A stretch of DNA of 64,000 nucleotides from Microplitis mediator (Eukaryota; Arthropoda; Insecta; Hymenoptera; Braconidae), in the NCBI RefSeq assembly GCF_029852145.1, contig NC_079973.1, forward strand, positions 11,304,385 to 11,368,384. The letters are read 5' to 3'. Numbering within the stretch: the first letter of the stretch is position 1; each line of letters begins with the position of its first letter. The notes under the pieces are model-generated. The model made no database searches. It was not told the DNA's origin and worked only from the letters and a program-made list of their open reading frames with translations. Both the position numbers and the translations under genes were made by a program. Positions 22,045-35,148 of the stretch are shown piece after piece.

Positions 22045-22210
22045 ATAGCTCAACTGGTAGAGCACTCGGCCCGATACCGAATTGGTCTGGGTTCGATTCC
22101 CAGTTCGGGCTATCTATATTTTACTCAATTTATCTATAAATTGTCTTATTGAGAAGGTTATTTGCATGTTTGCATGTTTAGGTTTCCACTATATTTAAAT
22201 GGTGTATAAT

Positions 22211-23107
22211 ATGTGACATATTACGTCGAAAATTATGTCAAAAACACAATATGTATAATAAATGTGACAGTTTTATTATTAATTAAAATACATTTACGTT
22301 CCTCAAATAGTTTTACGATTAATTGAAGACTTTTTATTTTTGATTTAATCCAAAATATTTTAAACGGAACTATTCAAATGATTAATCTAAATATAGGCTT
22401 ATTTAATATAAGTGCCATATTATTCAATTAAAGAATTCTACTTCTTCATTCAAATGTCAATATCTTAACTATTAATATATCTAGAGTTGCGCTAACAGTG
22501 AAGGATATTAGTAATTGATAAGTTAGTGATAGGTTCAAATACTAGTATCTTAACTATAAATATATGTAGAGTTGTGTCAAGGATATTCGATTATTTAAAA
22601 TGAATATATTGTTTATTCATAATGAACGGAAATCTACTTCTCCATAATTAACTCTACCATTTATTTGTATTAACGAAAATATCTTAACTATAAATGTATC
22701 GTTTTTTCATTGTAATGAATTCTGAGTTAAAATTTTTTTTATTAACTATTTTAAAAATTTCATTGTTTTCTAAATAACTTTTATTACTAAATTGTTGGAC
22801 GATAATAAATTTATCATTTATAAATCTGAGATGAAAGTATCCTGAAGCATTATTTTAATCTATCGCTTTAACGAATCGGAAATCTTGTACAATAAAAAAT
22901 GGTTAATTTTAATGATTTTTTTATTAGATCAATGTCATTAAAAAGTAAGTATTAATAGATTAAAATTTTTATCTACGACCGAAAACATCAAATCGAGTTT
23001 TATTAATATAGTGATTGTAAAGATGTACACTAGATTCTTTATTACGTCGTTCAAGTCATTTTTAAAATTCCTATTTATACGAAATTCTATTAACGGTTTT
23101 AAGTATA
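22211..23107. other. AT-rich sequence, nothing recognised
   Basis: Several diverged phrases such as 'atatcttaactataaatatat' recur about every 110 bases between 22460 and 22700, hinting at an old tandem repeat. No gene is seen. Confidence 0.4.
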
Positions 23108-26100
23108 CCCGGGAAAAAATGTTTTTATAAAATTTTATAAAATTTTACAAAATTTTAGTACTAACATTTTATAAAATTTTATAAAATTTTATACTGAAAA
23201 TGGCCTGGTAAAATTTTATCAAATTTTATAAAGTTTTATAAAATTTTATGAAGTTTTATAAGAATTTATAAAATTTTATGAAACTTTGTAAAATTTCATA
23301 AAATTTTACCAGGCCATTTTCAGTATAAAATTTTATAAAATTTTGTAAAACTTTATAAAATGATTTTTTTTTCCGGGACGGGTCACCCATCCAATTTATG
23401 GCCACCCTCGATGCTGTTTAACTTTTGTTATTGAAGAATCGTTGTCTGCTACGCTCGTCTATTGGTCACTTGTAGGTTAGAAATATTCGTGGCTGTATTT
23501 ATGATTACTCATGAATTCTTATCAGCCATATTTTATAGTATTAATTTATAATAATATATAAAAAAAAGATTTGAATAACTCAACTATCGATTGTTTAATG
23601 GACATAAAATTTTAAAATTAATTAAATTTATTGATTTTTAATGATTTATATTTTTGAATTAATGGCGAAACCTTTGAATTTTTCCTTGAGTAATGAAGAA
23701 TTAATTTTAATTGATAGTCGACAAAATAAAAGTTTAAAAACATTAAATTCAAAATTATCACATTTTGTAATATATATATATAAATATGTAAGAGAAAGGG
23801 GCGGCGGGGGTAGGCAAAACGAGGTACTTCTAAAATTTTATGAAAAAAAATTTTTTTTTTTAAATCTATTATAACCATCCCAAAATTACTTTTGTAGATA
23901 TAATTGAGCATTATTTTGAATTTTTTTTCGTTAAACTTTTTCAAGAATCTAGTGCCGGTCGAAAAACGTTAAAAAATTTTGTATTATGATAAAAACTATT
24001 AAAAACTTTTTTATCTTCCTTTGCATCCAATAATTGTATAAAATATATTTTTTTTTAATGTAAATAACTTACAAAAAATTTTAATAAAATCAAACTTATT
24101 CAATATTCAGAATTTGTTTTTTTCTACATTTTTCTGGGGGTACCCTGCATATATTTAGGTAATCAATTATATTTTTGATAATGTAATTTTCATATTTGTT
24201 TATCACCATATTTTGCCCGCAAAAATGAAATTTTTTTTTTATGGCCACCCGGGAAAAAATGTTTTTATAAAATTTTATAAAATTTTACAAAATTTTAGTA
24301 CTAACATTTTATAAAATTTTATACTGAAAATGGCCTGGTAAAATTTTATCAAATTTTATAAAGTTTTATCAAATTTTATGAAGTTTTATAAAAATTTATA
24401 AAATTTTATAAAACTTTGTAAAATTTCATACAATTTTACCAGGCCATTTTCAGTATAAAGTTTTATAAAATTTTGTAAAATTTTATAAAATTTTGTAAAA
24501 TTTTATAAAATTTTATAAAGTTTTATAAAATGATTTTTTTTTTCCGGGACGGGTCACCCATCCAATTAATGGCCACCCTCGATGTTGCTTAACTTTTGTT
24601 ATTGAAGAATCGTAGTCTGCTCCGCTCGTCTATTGGTTACTTGTAGCTAAGAAATATTCATGGCTATATTTATGATTACTCATGAATACTTATCAGCCAT
24701 ATTTCATAGTTTAATTTATAATTATATATAAAAAAAAGATTTGGATAATTCAACTATCGACTGTTTAATGGACATAAAATTTTAAAATTAATTAAATTTA
24801 TTAATTTTTATTTTTGAATTAATGGCGAAACCTTCGAACTTTTTCTTGAGTAACGACGATTTAATTTGAATTGCTAGTTGACAAAATAAAAATTTAAAAA
24901 CATTAAATTCAAAATTATCACATTATGTAATATATATATAAATATGTAAGAGAAAGGGGTGGCGGGGGTAGGCAAAACGAGGTACTTCTAAAATTTTATA
25001 AAAAAAAATTTTTTTTTTTTAAATCTATTATAACCATCCCAAAATTACTTTTGTAAATATAATTGAGCATTATTTCGAATTTTTTTCGTTAAACTTTTTC
25101 AAGAATCTAGTGCCGGTCGAAAAATGTTAAAGACTTTTGTATTATGATAAAAACTATTAAAAACTTTTTTATCTTCCTTTGCATCCAATAATTGTGTAAA
25201 ATATAATTTTTCTTAATGTAAATAACTTACAAAAAATTTTAATAAAATCAAACTTATTCAATATTCAGAATTTTTTTTTTTTTTTACATTTTTCTAGGGG
25301 TACCCTGCATACATTTAGGTAATCAATTATATTTTTTATAATATAATTTTCATATTTGTTTATCACCATATTTTGCCCGCAAAAATGGAATTTTTGTTTT
25401 TTTATGGCCATTGAAAATTTTATTTATTTACTTTGAATTTCTAACAATTTTTATAATAATTTGTAATAAACGTTATAAAATTGTGTGACATTTTATCAAA
25501 TTTTACAAAATGCTACCCTACACTAGATGCAATAGTGGCATCAAGTTCTCTAAAGTTTTATGAAATATTATTTAATTTTATAAAATTTCATACTATAAAT
25601 TTATATAATTTTATGAAATCGTATAAAAGTTTATACAATTTCATAAAATCTTATAAAATTTCGTACAATTATATAAAATTTTATCTAATTATGACTTCCC
25701 TTTTAAGATCTTACCATATAAAATTTTATAAAATTTTATAAAATTCTATGAAATTTGATAAAATTATATAAAATTATATGAAATTCTATAAAATTTCGCT
25801 GTACAGTCTTATAAAATTATATAAAATTTAATATAATTTTATACAATTGTATAAAACTTTATAAAATTTTGTTATATTTTATACAATTTTATAAAATGTC
25901 ATACAATTTTATAAAATTACATTTATTTATTACGTTCCTTACTCAGATCTTACTTTATAAAATTTTAGAAGATTTTATAAAATTTTTGAAGATTTTATAA
26001 AATTGTATAAAATATTATAAAATTGTATGAATTTTTATAAAATTTTGCTGTAAAATCTTATAAAATATTACAAAATTTTATAAAATTGTATAAAATTTTA

Positions 26101-27333
26101 TATTATTTTATAAAATTTTATAAAAACATTTTTTCCCGGGCATTGAAAATTTTGTCTATTTACTTTGAATTTCTAACAATTTTTATAATCAATTGTAATA
26201 AACTTTATAAAATTGTGTGAAATTTTATCAAATTTTACAAAATGCTACCCCACACTAGATGCAATAGTGACATCAAATTCTCTAAAGTTTTATGAAATAT
26301 TATAAAATTTTATATTATTTTATAAAATTTCATACAATTATATAAAATTCTATCTAATTATTACTCCCCTTTTGAGATCTTACTTTATAAAATTGTATAA
26401 ATTTGTATAAGATTTTATAAGATTGCATATAATTTTATGAAATCGTCTACAACTTTATAAAATTTTATAAAATTTCATCTAAATATTACTTCTCTTCTAA
26501 GGACTTACTTCATAAAATTATATAAAATTGTATAAGATTGTATAAAATTTTATATAATTTTATGAAATTGTATAAAACATTATAAAATTTTATAAAATTT
26601 CATCTAAATATTACTTCCCTTCTAAGGAATTACTTTATAAAATTGTATAAAATTTTATATAATTTTATGAAATCGTATAAAACTTTATAAAATTTCATAC
26701 AATTATATCAAATTTCATTTAATTATTATTACTTCCCTCACTAAGAAATTACTTTATAAAATTGTATAAGATTGTATAAAAATTTATATAATTTTATGAA
26801 ATTATATAAAAGTTTATACAATTTTATAAAATCTTATAAAGTTTCGTACAATTATATAAAATTTCATCTAATTATTACTTCCTTTTTAAGATCTTGCCAT
26901 ATAAAATTTTATAAATATTTATAAAATTCTATGAAATTTGATAAAATTATATAAAATCATATGAAATTCTATAAAATTTCGCTGTACAGTCTTATAAAAT
27001 TGTATAAAATTTTATATAATTTTATACAATTGTGTAAAACTTTATAAAATTTTATATAATTTTATACAATTTTATAAAATGTCATACAATTTTATAAAAT
27101 TACATTCATCTATTACGTTCCTTACTCAGAGCTTACTTTATAAAATTTTATTGAATTTTATAAAATTTTATAAGATTTTATAAAATTGTATAAAATATTA
27201 TAAAATTTTATAAAATTGTATGAATTTTTATAAAGTTTTGCTGTAAAATCTTATAAAATCTTACAAAATTTTATAAAATTGTATAAAATTTTACATTATT
27301 TTATAAAATTTTATAAAAACATTTTTTCCCGGG
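23108..27333. mobile_element. 4.2-kb non-coding TIR element of TATAAAATTTTA sequence
   Basis: The outer ends are CCCGGGAAAAAATGTTTTTA and TAAAAACATTTTTTCCCGGG, with TA on each side (23106-23107, 27334-27335). Inside are two ~1.15-kb direct copies (23108-24247 and 24248-25409), sharing a unique core with GGGACGGGTCACCC and CCACCCTCGATG. Two further direct copies begin at about 25410 and 26142 with ATTGAAAATTTT and a shared ACACTAGATGCAATAG. Nearly all the rest is TATAAAATTTTATAAAA-type sequence. Internal CCCGGG ends at 24248 and 26139 suggest growth by repeated insertion or unequal exchange. No coding frame is credible. Confidence 0.75.
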
Positions 27334-27436
27334 TAATTCTTCTGAAAATATATTTTTGATCTCAACCAAATGTCTCACTAACAATAATGACGATGCTTGT
27401 AACAAAAAAACCAAAATTGTTTTTGATTTAAAATAT

Positions 27437-28300
27437 TAACCCGGGAAAAAAAATTTATATACTGGGTAATCTAACCTTGGCCCAAGTCTGGGTTGCTATT
27501 GGACGGCCAAGGCAGCCCAGAGAGGATGTACCACGGGCCCAGGCTTGGCCCAGACTTGGCCCAGCCTTGGTAAAAGCCTGGAATGATAATCTCGGGCCAA
27601 GCCTGGTTGCCAGACCTGGCCCAGGCTTCCAGGAAACGAATAAATTGAATTTAAAAAAAATTAATTATTATTAACCTCGCAGAATTAATGATCATTAATG
27701 TTTTAATTATCTAAGGGAGGTAAATGATGTGAAAAAAACTCGGTGGAAATTCTGCTGGACTCTGGGCGCGAACTGCCGTCCTTCTGATTACTGGGTCCGA
27801 ACGGTAGCTACTGGACGAATCTACTAACGTTGAACTGGTACATTTACATGATCTACTTATATAAACCATAGGTATATCCAAACTTGGGTTACCCAGTCTT
27901 GGCCCAAGCCCGGGTAATCATTGCAACGGCCAGAACTGAGTACCCAATCTTGAGCGAAGCATGGGCCAATATAGTTGGGCCAAAGCTAGGTTCCCCAGTG
28001 CTGGGCCAAGTAGGGCCCTGTCGTTCAACTCTGGCAGCTCCTGCATGGGATTCCACCTCTTAATCATTATGGCTCAGAATTTTGAAAACTCATATTGAGC
28101 GTTAATCATTTAGGTAAGAACCGTCAATGTTGACTATTGAGCGAGCAATGGTTCTTCATCTTTATTCTGCAAAAGCTCCATAGCTGAATATGACTGAAGC
28201 TCGGTCTTATTGTACAGCCACGACAAGTCAAATTTCTGTTACCAGGCTTAGACAAGGATTGGCTGCTAGGCTTGGCCCGAGACCATAATCCCATAGTTTA
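27437..28300. repeat. GC-richer repeat with TTGGCCCA units and tRNA-like piece
   Basis: It starts with CCCGGGAAAAAAAATTTATA and contains repeated CTTGGCCCAGACTTGGCCCAG-like units at 27480-27620, 27890-28015 and 28245-28285. At 27755-27830 is a degraded tRNA-like stretch read on the minus strand (GACGGCAGTTCGCGCCC). It has much higher GC than its surroundings. A frame at 27477-27674 is built from the repeats and is not a gene. From 28301 to 28385 nothing is seen. Confidence 0.6.
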
Positions 28301-28384
28301 ATGAAATAAGAAATAATCGAAAAGAATAATCAAAATTTGCTTACGTGTTAAGTATTTTTGGTTTTATGTATTCATTTTCTTTGA

Positions 28385-28480
28385 CATATATTCTTGAAAC
28401 CTCTTTGAGCTGAAAGAGTTCGTAAAAGTACATAATGACGTTTTTGAGCTCTAGTGCTGGCTCACACGGTTAACCGTTTT
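28385..28480. repeat. GAGCTC-rich dispersed repeat fragment
   Basis: It has CCTCTTTGAGCTGAAAGAG and GAGCTCTAGTGCTGGCTCAC followed by GGTTAACCG, a diverged end of the GGCCAGCCCC family. From 28481 to 28920 there is AT-rich sequence with no gene. Confidence 0.45.
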
Positions 28481-28920
28481 GTTGTTGTTGTTGTAATGAC
28501 TAACTCTGAATGAAAGCAACGGTTTTTATATAAGTTTGAAGGAGTTACTCATATGTATGACTTAACATTTTTTTATGCTCCGCCCTGTATTCAGCTACTC
28601 TCTAGAAACGCCTGTTTTGCCTATAGTAATAAACATGGAAACCATAATATATCCATTCGATTTTGATTTTTCATAACTTCGAATGAATGGATATTTATGT
28701 GTAAATATTGATAAAATTAACCGGTACATAAGACAAAGCAAGTTATTGAAAATAAATACTTCGAAGCTTTTCAGGTGTTTCGTTAATATTGTATAGAATA
28801 TGATTTAATTTTAATGAATTCGACATCAAGAAATAAGCTTTATTACACTCCAATTTTTTTAATGCCTTCCCAACTAGAAATTTCAGTTCGTTTCTTTATT
28901 AATTAGAAAAGTTTTTTTTT

Positions 28921-29462
28921 GTGGGGCAGAGAGGCCCCCCTCAAAAAAATGATAAAAAATTTTTTATTTATTACTTTTTTTTTTTAAATTGTTTTCATCA
29001 TTAAGAATGTATTTCTTTCTTTTGACAGCTATTTTTGGTTTTATGTTACTCAAAAAAAATTTTTTAAGGTGTATAAGTCGTTCACCCTCGATTAGCTTAA
29101 TTACTAATCGTTATTTAATAAAAAAAAAACAATTCTATACATATTATTTGTCATTATTTTGAATCCAAAAACCTGTTTTTTTATTTTTTTAGATTATGGA
29201 CTTTATTTCAAAAATTTATCGACTAAAAAAAAAATTTTTATTTTTGAATATTCTTAGTGACCAAAATTCCCTCAGACATAGAGAATCGGCCGAAAAATAA
29301 GCAAAAATCATTTTTTCCGAAATTTCGGCTGGTCCATTTTGCCCCAGATATGCGTAGGGCTAAAAATGCGCAAACATATCGGATTTATAGTAATTAGTCG
29401 AAAAAAAAAAAATTGTTTTTGATCAAAATTTCAGGGGGCCGCTCTGCCCCACCCTCCCCTAC
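28921..29462. mobile_element. G-rich-ended TIR element, copy B
   Basis: The left end starts within GTGGGGCAGAGAGGCCCCCC (shortened by about 12 bases). The right end is GGGGGCCGCTCTGCCCCACC followed by CTCCCCTA. The interior is similar to copy A in the opposite orientation. Confidence 0.7.
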
Positions 29463-32400
29463 ATTTGTTTGTTGGAACACTTTCGAACTAAGACTTTCAT
29501 CTGGTAGAGTTCTCGATAAAGCCATTATTTTATTTGAGTACAGAGAATTTTATATTTTTTTCCCTAAAAAAAATTTGTTTATCTCTATTTTTCAATTTTA
29601 TTTAATGAACCGTATTATTCATTGAAAATTTTTCATCTCATGCTCAATTAGAAAGCCCGCAGTAGTAAATTCTACATTTATTATTTTTGGCAATTCTATT
29701 TTATAATTTATGCACGATAGTTTATCAACTATTGTATAAATTCGATTAACTCAATAGCCACGTCACATTGCAAATAAAATATAAATCAAGTCTACAATAA
29801 TAAAAGCCTTTTGTCAAGTCTTAGTAATTCAGGATTTTCAGAACGGTTGCAAACACCGCCCTCTCGGTAAATTCTGTTCCTTTTTTCGTAACCCTGGGAG
29901 GGTACATTTCGAGCACATATGTCGAGTTTCGAGTCTGCGCCATTTCATCCCACGTTACAGTACCCCCGATTAAATTAGTTCAGCCAACACAAATGTTTAA
30001 TAACTTTTGTAATCAATATACAAATGTAATTTATTTATTTCGATTAGAAAAAAATTATGAACATCAATAATATTAATTTATAAAGAGAAGGACGGGAGAG
30101 GGGGTAACGGTGTAATTAAAGAAATACTAATTTTTCGGGGACTCAAACAAGTAAAATTTTTTTTTTTCTAATAATATTCAAAGTGACTACGTAAAATTTT
30201 CATTTGACGTAAACAAAAAAATTTCATTTTTTAAAGGAAAATGGAGTATCCCTTAGAAAATATGAAAAAAAATTTTGGAAATTAAATGAATTTAATAAAA
30301 TTCAATTTTTTTACAAATAATTTACATAAAGAAAAATTACATTTCACATAACTATTGGATGCGAAGGAAGAAAAAATAGTATATTGCATAACTAGGCCAG
30401 TAAAATAAGAAAAGTCTCAGAGCACATGTAATTGTTGGCTGAGGCGAAGCCGACTTTTTTTGTTTTACTGGCCTAGGTATGTTAATAAACTATTTCTACC
30501 ATAACCTGCATCGAAAATTAACACTTCTGCCCTGTTTAGATGGAAGAAAGTCGATTTTTTTCGTTTATGAGAAAACAAATGATAAAAATTAGCGCATGCG
30601 CCATTCTTCCCTCTAACAGAGGCCGAAATTTAAACTTTCAGGTGCAGATATGGTGAAAAATTGTATACACACCACGGAGGAATGTAGGTGACTTTCGCCT
30701 TTGGTTCGGGCAGGCTTTCTCCCTTGGTGTGTAATATACTATTAAAAAATCAATAATATATTATTTCAAGTAATAGATTAGAAAATTTGCAACCGTTAAT
30801 TAAAATTTAAAAAATTTGGAAAATCCAAAAGTGCACGACTCATAATGCTCATTTATTATGAAATAATAAAAAAATGGCGGAAAGCATGAATAAATTAAAA
30901 ATACATACAATTTTCTTTCATTAAAATTTGTTGTTTTGTTTTTTTTTTTTTTTAAATTATATTAGTATTTATTTATAATTACAAAAGAACCTACTCAAAA
31001 TGTCTCGATTAATAACAAAAAAAAATATATGTTAATAAAAAAAAAATTAAAAAAATTGAATTGAAAAAATTCAGGCTTACCAATTTGCAAAAAAAACAGC
31101 TGTACTAAGACAGTTATGCGCAAGCGCCCCTGGTGGGATAAATGTACGTATAATGTATATATCACCATCCATGTTAATTTTACATAGATATATATAGATC
31201 TAGTTGTATAGCCTTTTTTTATTTTATTAATTGTAATTAAACGACACTGAGTTACCTAGCCATTTGCAATAGGGGACCTACAAATCTATTAAAGAATTAT
31301 TAAAAAAAAAATTTGATTCAATTACTGGATTTTTTCGCAAGTTATCATGTGTACGGGTTTCATACTTGACTGTCAAGAAATTTTTTAAAAATTATTTTGA
31401 TGTCTTTTCCGTTTTTATTGAACTAAATAAATTTTTGAAAAGTTTGGAACTAATCTCCATTAAATTATCTTCAAAATAGTATGCAAAATATCTTGATTCT
31501 GTGAACTAACAAGGGTATAATAATTGAAATAGTTGCCGAAGTGAGGCGAAAAAATTTTTCGAACGTAAAACACACTCTGATGCTTCGCATCATGAGTCGT
31601 GTGATGATAAAAATTATAAATATTTTAAATTTAATTATTGAAAAACTTCTAGAGCAATTTAATACTGGGATTTTTTTTTATTGTAAATTGATAAGCAAAA
31701 AAATTAAATTGATTTCCTATAAAATTTTGGGGGTACCCTATTTTACTCCATCCCCGACTATATACAAATGGTATACTTTTGTAAGAACTCTCTCTAATTA
31801 GCGGAATTAATAAAAACTTACGGATTTTACTGATTAAAATAAAGACAGAAATTTATATTACGTCATAAAATCAATAATGTTTTACACATGAAAAGTTTAT
31901 TAAGTTGTCTTGCAGTTTTCTAAAATATAGAAATCTCAATTTTTCAACAAAAGGGTGACGAAGAGCATCTGTAATATTTACTCTGTTTCATATTAGCGAG
32001 CATAAATCTTCCGAGTCCTCAAAGGTCCACTAAAGCGATACCTTTTCTAGTAAAACAACAATGGTGAAAGTTTTATAGCTTTCTGCGTCATCGGCAAAGG
32101 AACAGCATAACTTTGGCAAAGGAAGACGGCAGAAGTTAGGTAAGCCAGGTAGGTAGATATTCTCAGCAGCCCAAAATTTGTAGTGGCCTTCAAGATTTTT
32201 TTTTGTTACCTAAAACACCATAACGAACGGTACGTAATAAAAATTAACATGAAGATGCAACAGGCGCGTGGCCGCACGTGTCCCCTCGCTCAAGTTTAGT
32301 AAAAGAAAGGTAATCTCGAGACAAGAAGCAGAGGTAAGGTCATAAAATATCTAGACTTACTCCTGCAACAATGTCTTGATTGTAAAACTCAGGTATACAG

Positions 32401-32565
32401 TTGTATATATTTGTAAGGAATAAAATGTTTGTTTGAAAAATTTAGAATCTGAATTTTCATCACCGAATATTTTTGAAAAATTTTATTTAAATTTCAAATG
32501 AATTATTTATTTATTTCCTTGTTGATACAATAAAACACCTGAATATTTTTCAATTTTCTCGGTAT
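29463..32565. repeat. Repeat-derived DNA with one shared GCGCATGCGC block
   Basis: 30480-30740 shares extended similarity with 43120-43445: TTATGAGAAAACAAATGATA, AAAAATTAGCGCATGCGCCA, GGTGCAGAT-TGGTGAAAAATT and TTGGTGT-TAATATACT. 30085-30300 and 31725-31765 have the G-rich/C-rich pattern typical of degraded relatives of the G-rich-ended element. No gene is recognised. Confidence 0.5.
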
Positions 32566-32569
32566 ATAG

Positions 32570-32790
32570 GGGAAGGAGGGCGAAATGGGCCCCTGGGGAA
32601 AAATGGGCCCCTTAAATTTTGGGGACCCATTTCGCCCCCAAATCATTCGAGGCACTCAAAATTTTAAAGAGCCCATTTATCCCCCCCTCCCCTACTAGGG
32701 AGAGTGGGGCAAAATGGGCTGACATTTATATTACATATAAGCCCTCATTTCTTAAGGGGTCCATTTTGTCCCCCCCCCCCTTCCCCTATG
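32570..32790. repeat. G-rich-ended repeat, copy C
   Basis: TAGGGGAAGGAGGGCGAAAT at the left and CCCCCCCCCCTTCCCCTA at the right, with an internal CCCCTCCCCTACTAGGGAG junction. This suggests two such elements joined end to end. Confidence 0.6.
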
Positions 32791-32801
32791 TTGGTACTGT
32801 T

Positions 32802-33776
32802 CCGGGATCGAAAAATTTGATCTGACTTTAGTCTAATTGGACTGCATTTGAACTAATTGGTCTGTATTTGAACCAGTTGATCTGTTTTTGATCTCCTATT
32901 ATGGGAACTGTCCGCATAATGTTATGGGAACCATTCCCATAATGTTGTGGGAACCATTCCCATAATTTCATAAAAATTTTTTTTTGCAAGATAGTGTAGA
33001 AATTTCCCTCACGATATGAAGAGATTTAAATGAAGATTCTTCGACGCTTAGTTTGTTAAAAGCAATAAATTTTTGTTAAGAATTTTAATGTTTTGGCCAA
33101 ATAGAAATTTTTTTTCAATGTTTGAATTTTTGTTTTTAAATTTAATAATATTTCTGTGTATTGTAGAAGTGATTACTACATTTTTCTTTAAATTAATTTT
33201 TTCATGATAGTATGGGAACCATTCCCATAATATTATGGAAATCATTCCCATAATGGTATAGGAACTATTCCAATAGCGTTCTGGGAACCATTCCTATAAT
33301 ATTATGGGAATAGTTCCTTGCCATTCCTATAATGTTATGGGAATGGTTCCTATAATTTCTGGGAATGATTCCTATAAAATATACGGTTCATTCCTGTATA
33401 TTATGGGAATGATTCCCATAATATTATAGAAACAATTCCTATAAATTATAGGAACCATTCCTATAGTTATCGAAACCATTCCTATAATGTTATGGGTAGC
33501 ATTCCCATAACTATAAGAACAGTTCCTATAATTATAGGAACTGCTCCCATAATTTATGGTCATAATTCCTATGTTCGTAGAGGAAAAAATTTTATAGAAT
33601 TATGGAAACCGTTTCCATAATTTTCTTTCTGTGTACGAAAACAAGTCTGATATTGGCCTGGATAAGGAATAGTACAAATGAAAACCTTTTGAATTTCCGT
33701 ATAAAATAAATACAATTTAACAACCTATTTTCGAATTCATTATTTTATTTCGAAACAGATCTAATTTTTTGACCTG
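32802..33776. mobile_element. CCCGGGTC-family element interrupted by palindrome-array copy 2
   Basis: The left end has CCGGGATCGAAAAATTTGATC and GACTTTAGTCTAATTGGACT. The right end has AACAGATCTAATTTTTTGAC. The matching uninterrupted element is at 36131-37125. The palindrome-array element sits between 32893 and 33634, and some of the host element is missing at the junction. Confidence 0.65.
32893..33634. mobile_element. CACGGAAAG-ended palindrome-array element, copy 2
   Basis: An array of TTATGGGAA/TTCCCATAA palindromes ending TTCCATAATTTTCTTTCTGTG. The left CACGG terminus is lost. It contains the same 200-base A-rich core as copy 1, inverted, at about 32985-33205. Confidence 0.7.
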
Positions 33777-35002
33777 GAATTTCTCACCATGCAGTGTTAC
33801 ACTTTTTTTATTTGCAAAAATAATAACATTTATGAATTTCTACAAAAAACATTTTATATGGAAATGTTACAGATTTTATTTTCTATAATTTTTATGAAAC
33901 TGTTTTTCCATGCAAAAAAAAAATGTCAATATGTTACAAAAAATACGTTATGCTACACAAAATAAACTATTAAATTTTACATTGACATGAACTTACATTC
34001 AATTATAATGATACAATATCTATGTATGTGTATATTTTTCATCCCTGTTTACTTGCACGTCTCTATCGCTTTGAAAGGACGACAATTTTCTATATAACAT
34101 ATATTATTTCCCTGGGCATCATATAATACGTACATATACTAGTGTCATTAATCATTTGTTCATAGAGCTGCCTTAACTATTTTTGGATAGTTTGCGGCTT
34201 ATGGTTAGATTATTAGGATCGTTTCTATACTTATATATACATGTATATATAAATATACATTTAAATAAATATACATTTTTCTTCAAATGTTTGGTTTTTT
34301 AAATCTATTATATTAATAAAGACATTATCCAATAACTTTAAGAACTTACCTTAAAAGCGTTCCGTTTTTCTTCTCTCTTTTGCTTTCGAGTGACTAAACG
34401 GCACTCTTTTTATTGCACTTACACGATCAATGGAAAATTTGCCCACGTTGTTCTCCTAAACAAATGATAATTTAAATGATAAAGCTGAGATGACGAAATC
34501 ATAGGCCGATTCCTTGATTTCTGCTTTTTATTCCATGTTCAGAGCTTTTATAAAAAAAAAAAAAACATCGTGACAAAAATTTCGACCAACTCGTTTTGAT
34601 TGTTAAAAATTTATCGAACCATAAATTATATCATATTTATTTAAAAGAATACCGCGCATCCAAAAAGAAACGGTTTTATTGCTACAGATATTTTTTGGCG
34701 CCATCTTAAAAATAGAATTTTTTTCTACATGAAAAAACTATGCTTCAATAATATTTTGACTAGTCATAATTATTAGAGGTGTGAATAGGTCCAACTTTCG
34801 AATTACTCGTATCGAATCGAATTGAACTAATCTACAAGATAATTACTTTTGGTTACTTTAGAATACTCAGCTCACCATTCCTGGATAAAATAATTTCAAG
34901 CCAAAGTAATGTTAAAATTTATTTTCGGCCGGAAATAGGCCCAGGTAGTGAACATAAGAATGAAAACTAGTCAAGCCGAAAAATGACCGATACTTAAGCC
35001 TA
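33777..35002. other. AT-rich sequence, nothing recognised
   Basis: Short frames only. No promoter, coding or repeat structure stands out. Confidence 0.4.
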
Positions 35003-35148
35003 CCCGGGTCGAAAAAATGAACTTCAATTTCAACCTCCAAATTGCGGCTGCAAATAAACGTATTCTAGAACCTCATTTGAACCTCTATACGCTTATTTCT
35101 GTTTTTGCACTATAGCGGTTCAAACGAGGTTCTATTTTTCGACGAGGG
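35003..35148. mobile_element. Small CCCGGGTC-ended TIR element
   Basis: CCCGGGTCGAAAAAATGAAC at the left and TATTTTTCGACGAGGG at the right, flanked by TA at 35001-35002 and 35149-35150. An internal inverted pair is centred near 35075 (GAACCTC..GAGGTTC). Confidence 0.65.

Larger units (their letters stand above)
21060..22210 (+). repeat. tRNA-derived SINE pair split by a TIR element
   Basis: The SINE tail (GTTTAGGTTTCCACTATATT) at 21088-21110 is followed by a linker (GACGGTGTGGCTCAATAAGT). A TIR element follows at 21190-22044, then the tRNA-like head at 22041-22112 and another SINE tail to 22210. This is the same head-to-tail arrangement as at 7490-8248 in the opposite orientation. The tRNA head has a perfect T-arm but a non-T33 anticodon loop and an unpaired acceptor, so it is not a working tRNA. 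Confidence 0.75.

Noticed and set aside
22041..22112. Functional tRNA gene on +
   Set aside because: Anticodon loop lacks T at position 33, the acceptor stem is mismatched, and the 5' end is supplied by a TIR element end.
25481..25741. 86-residue frame in TATAAAATTTTA sequence
   Set aside because: Tyr/Lys/Phe repeats produced by the DNA repeat inside the 4.2-kb element.
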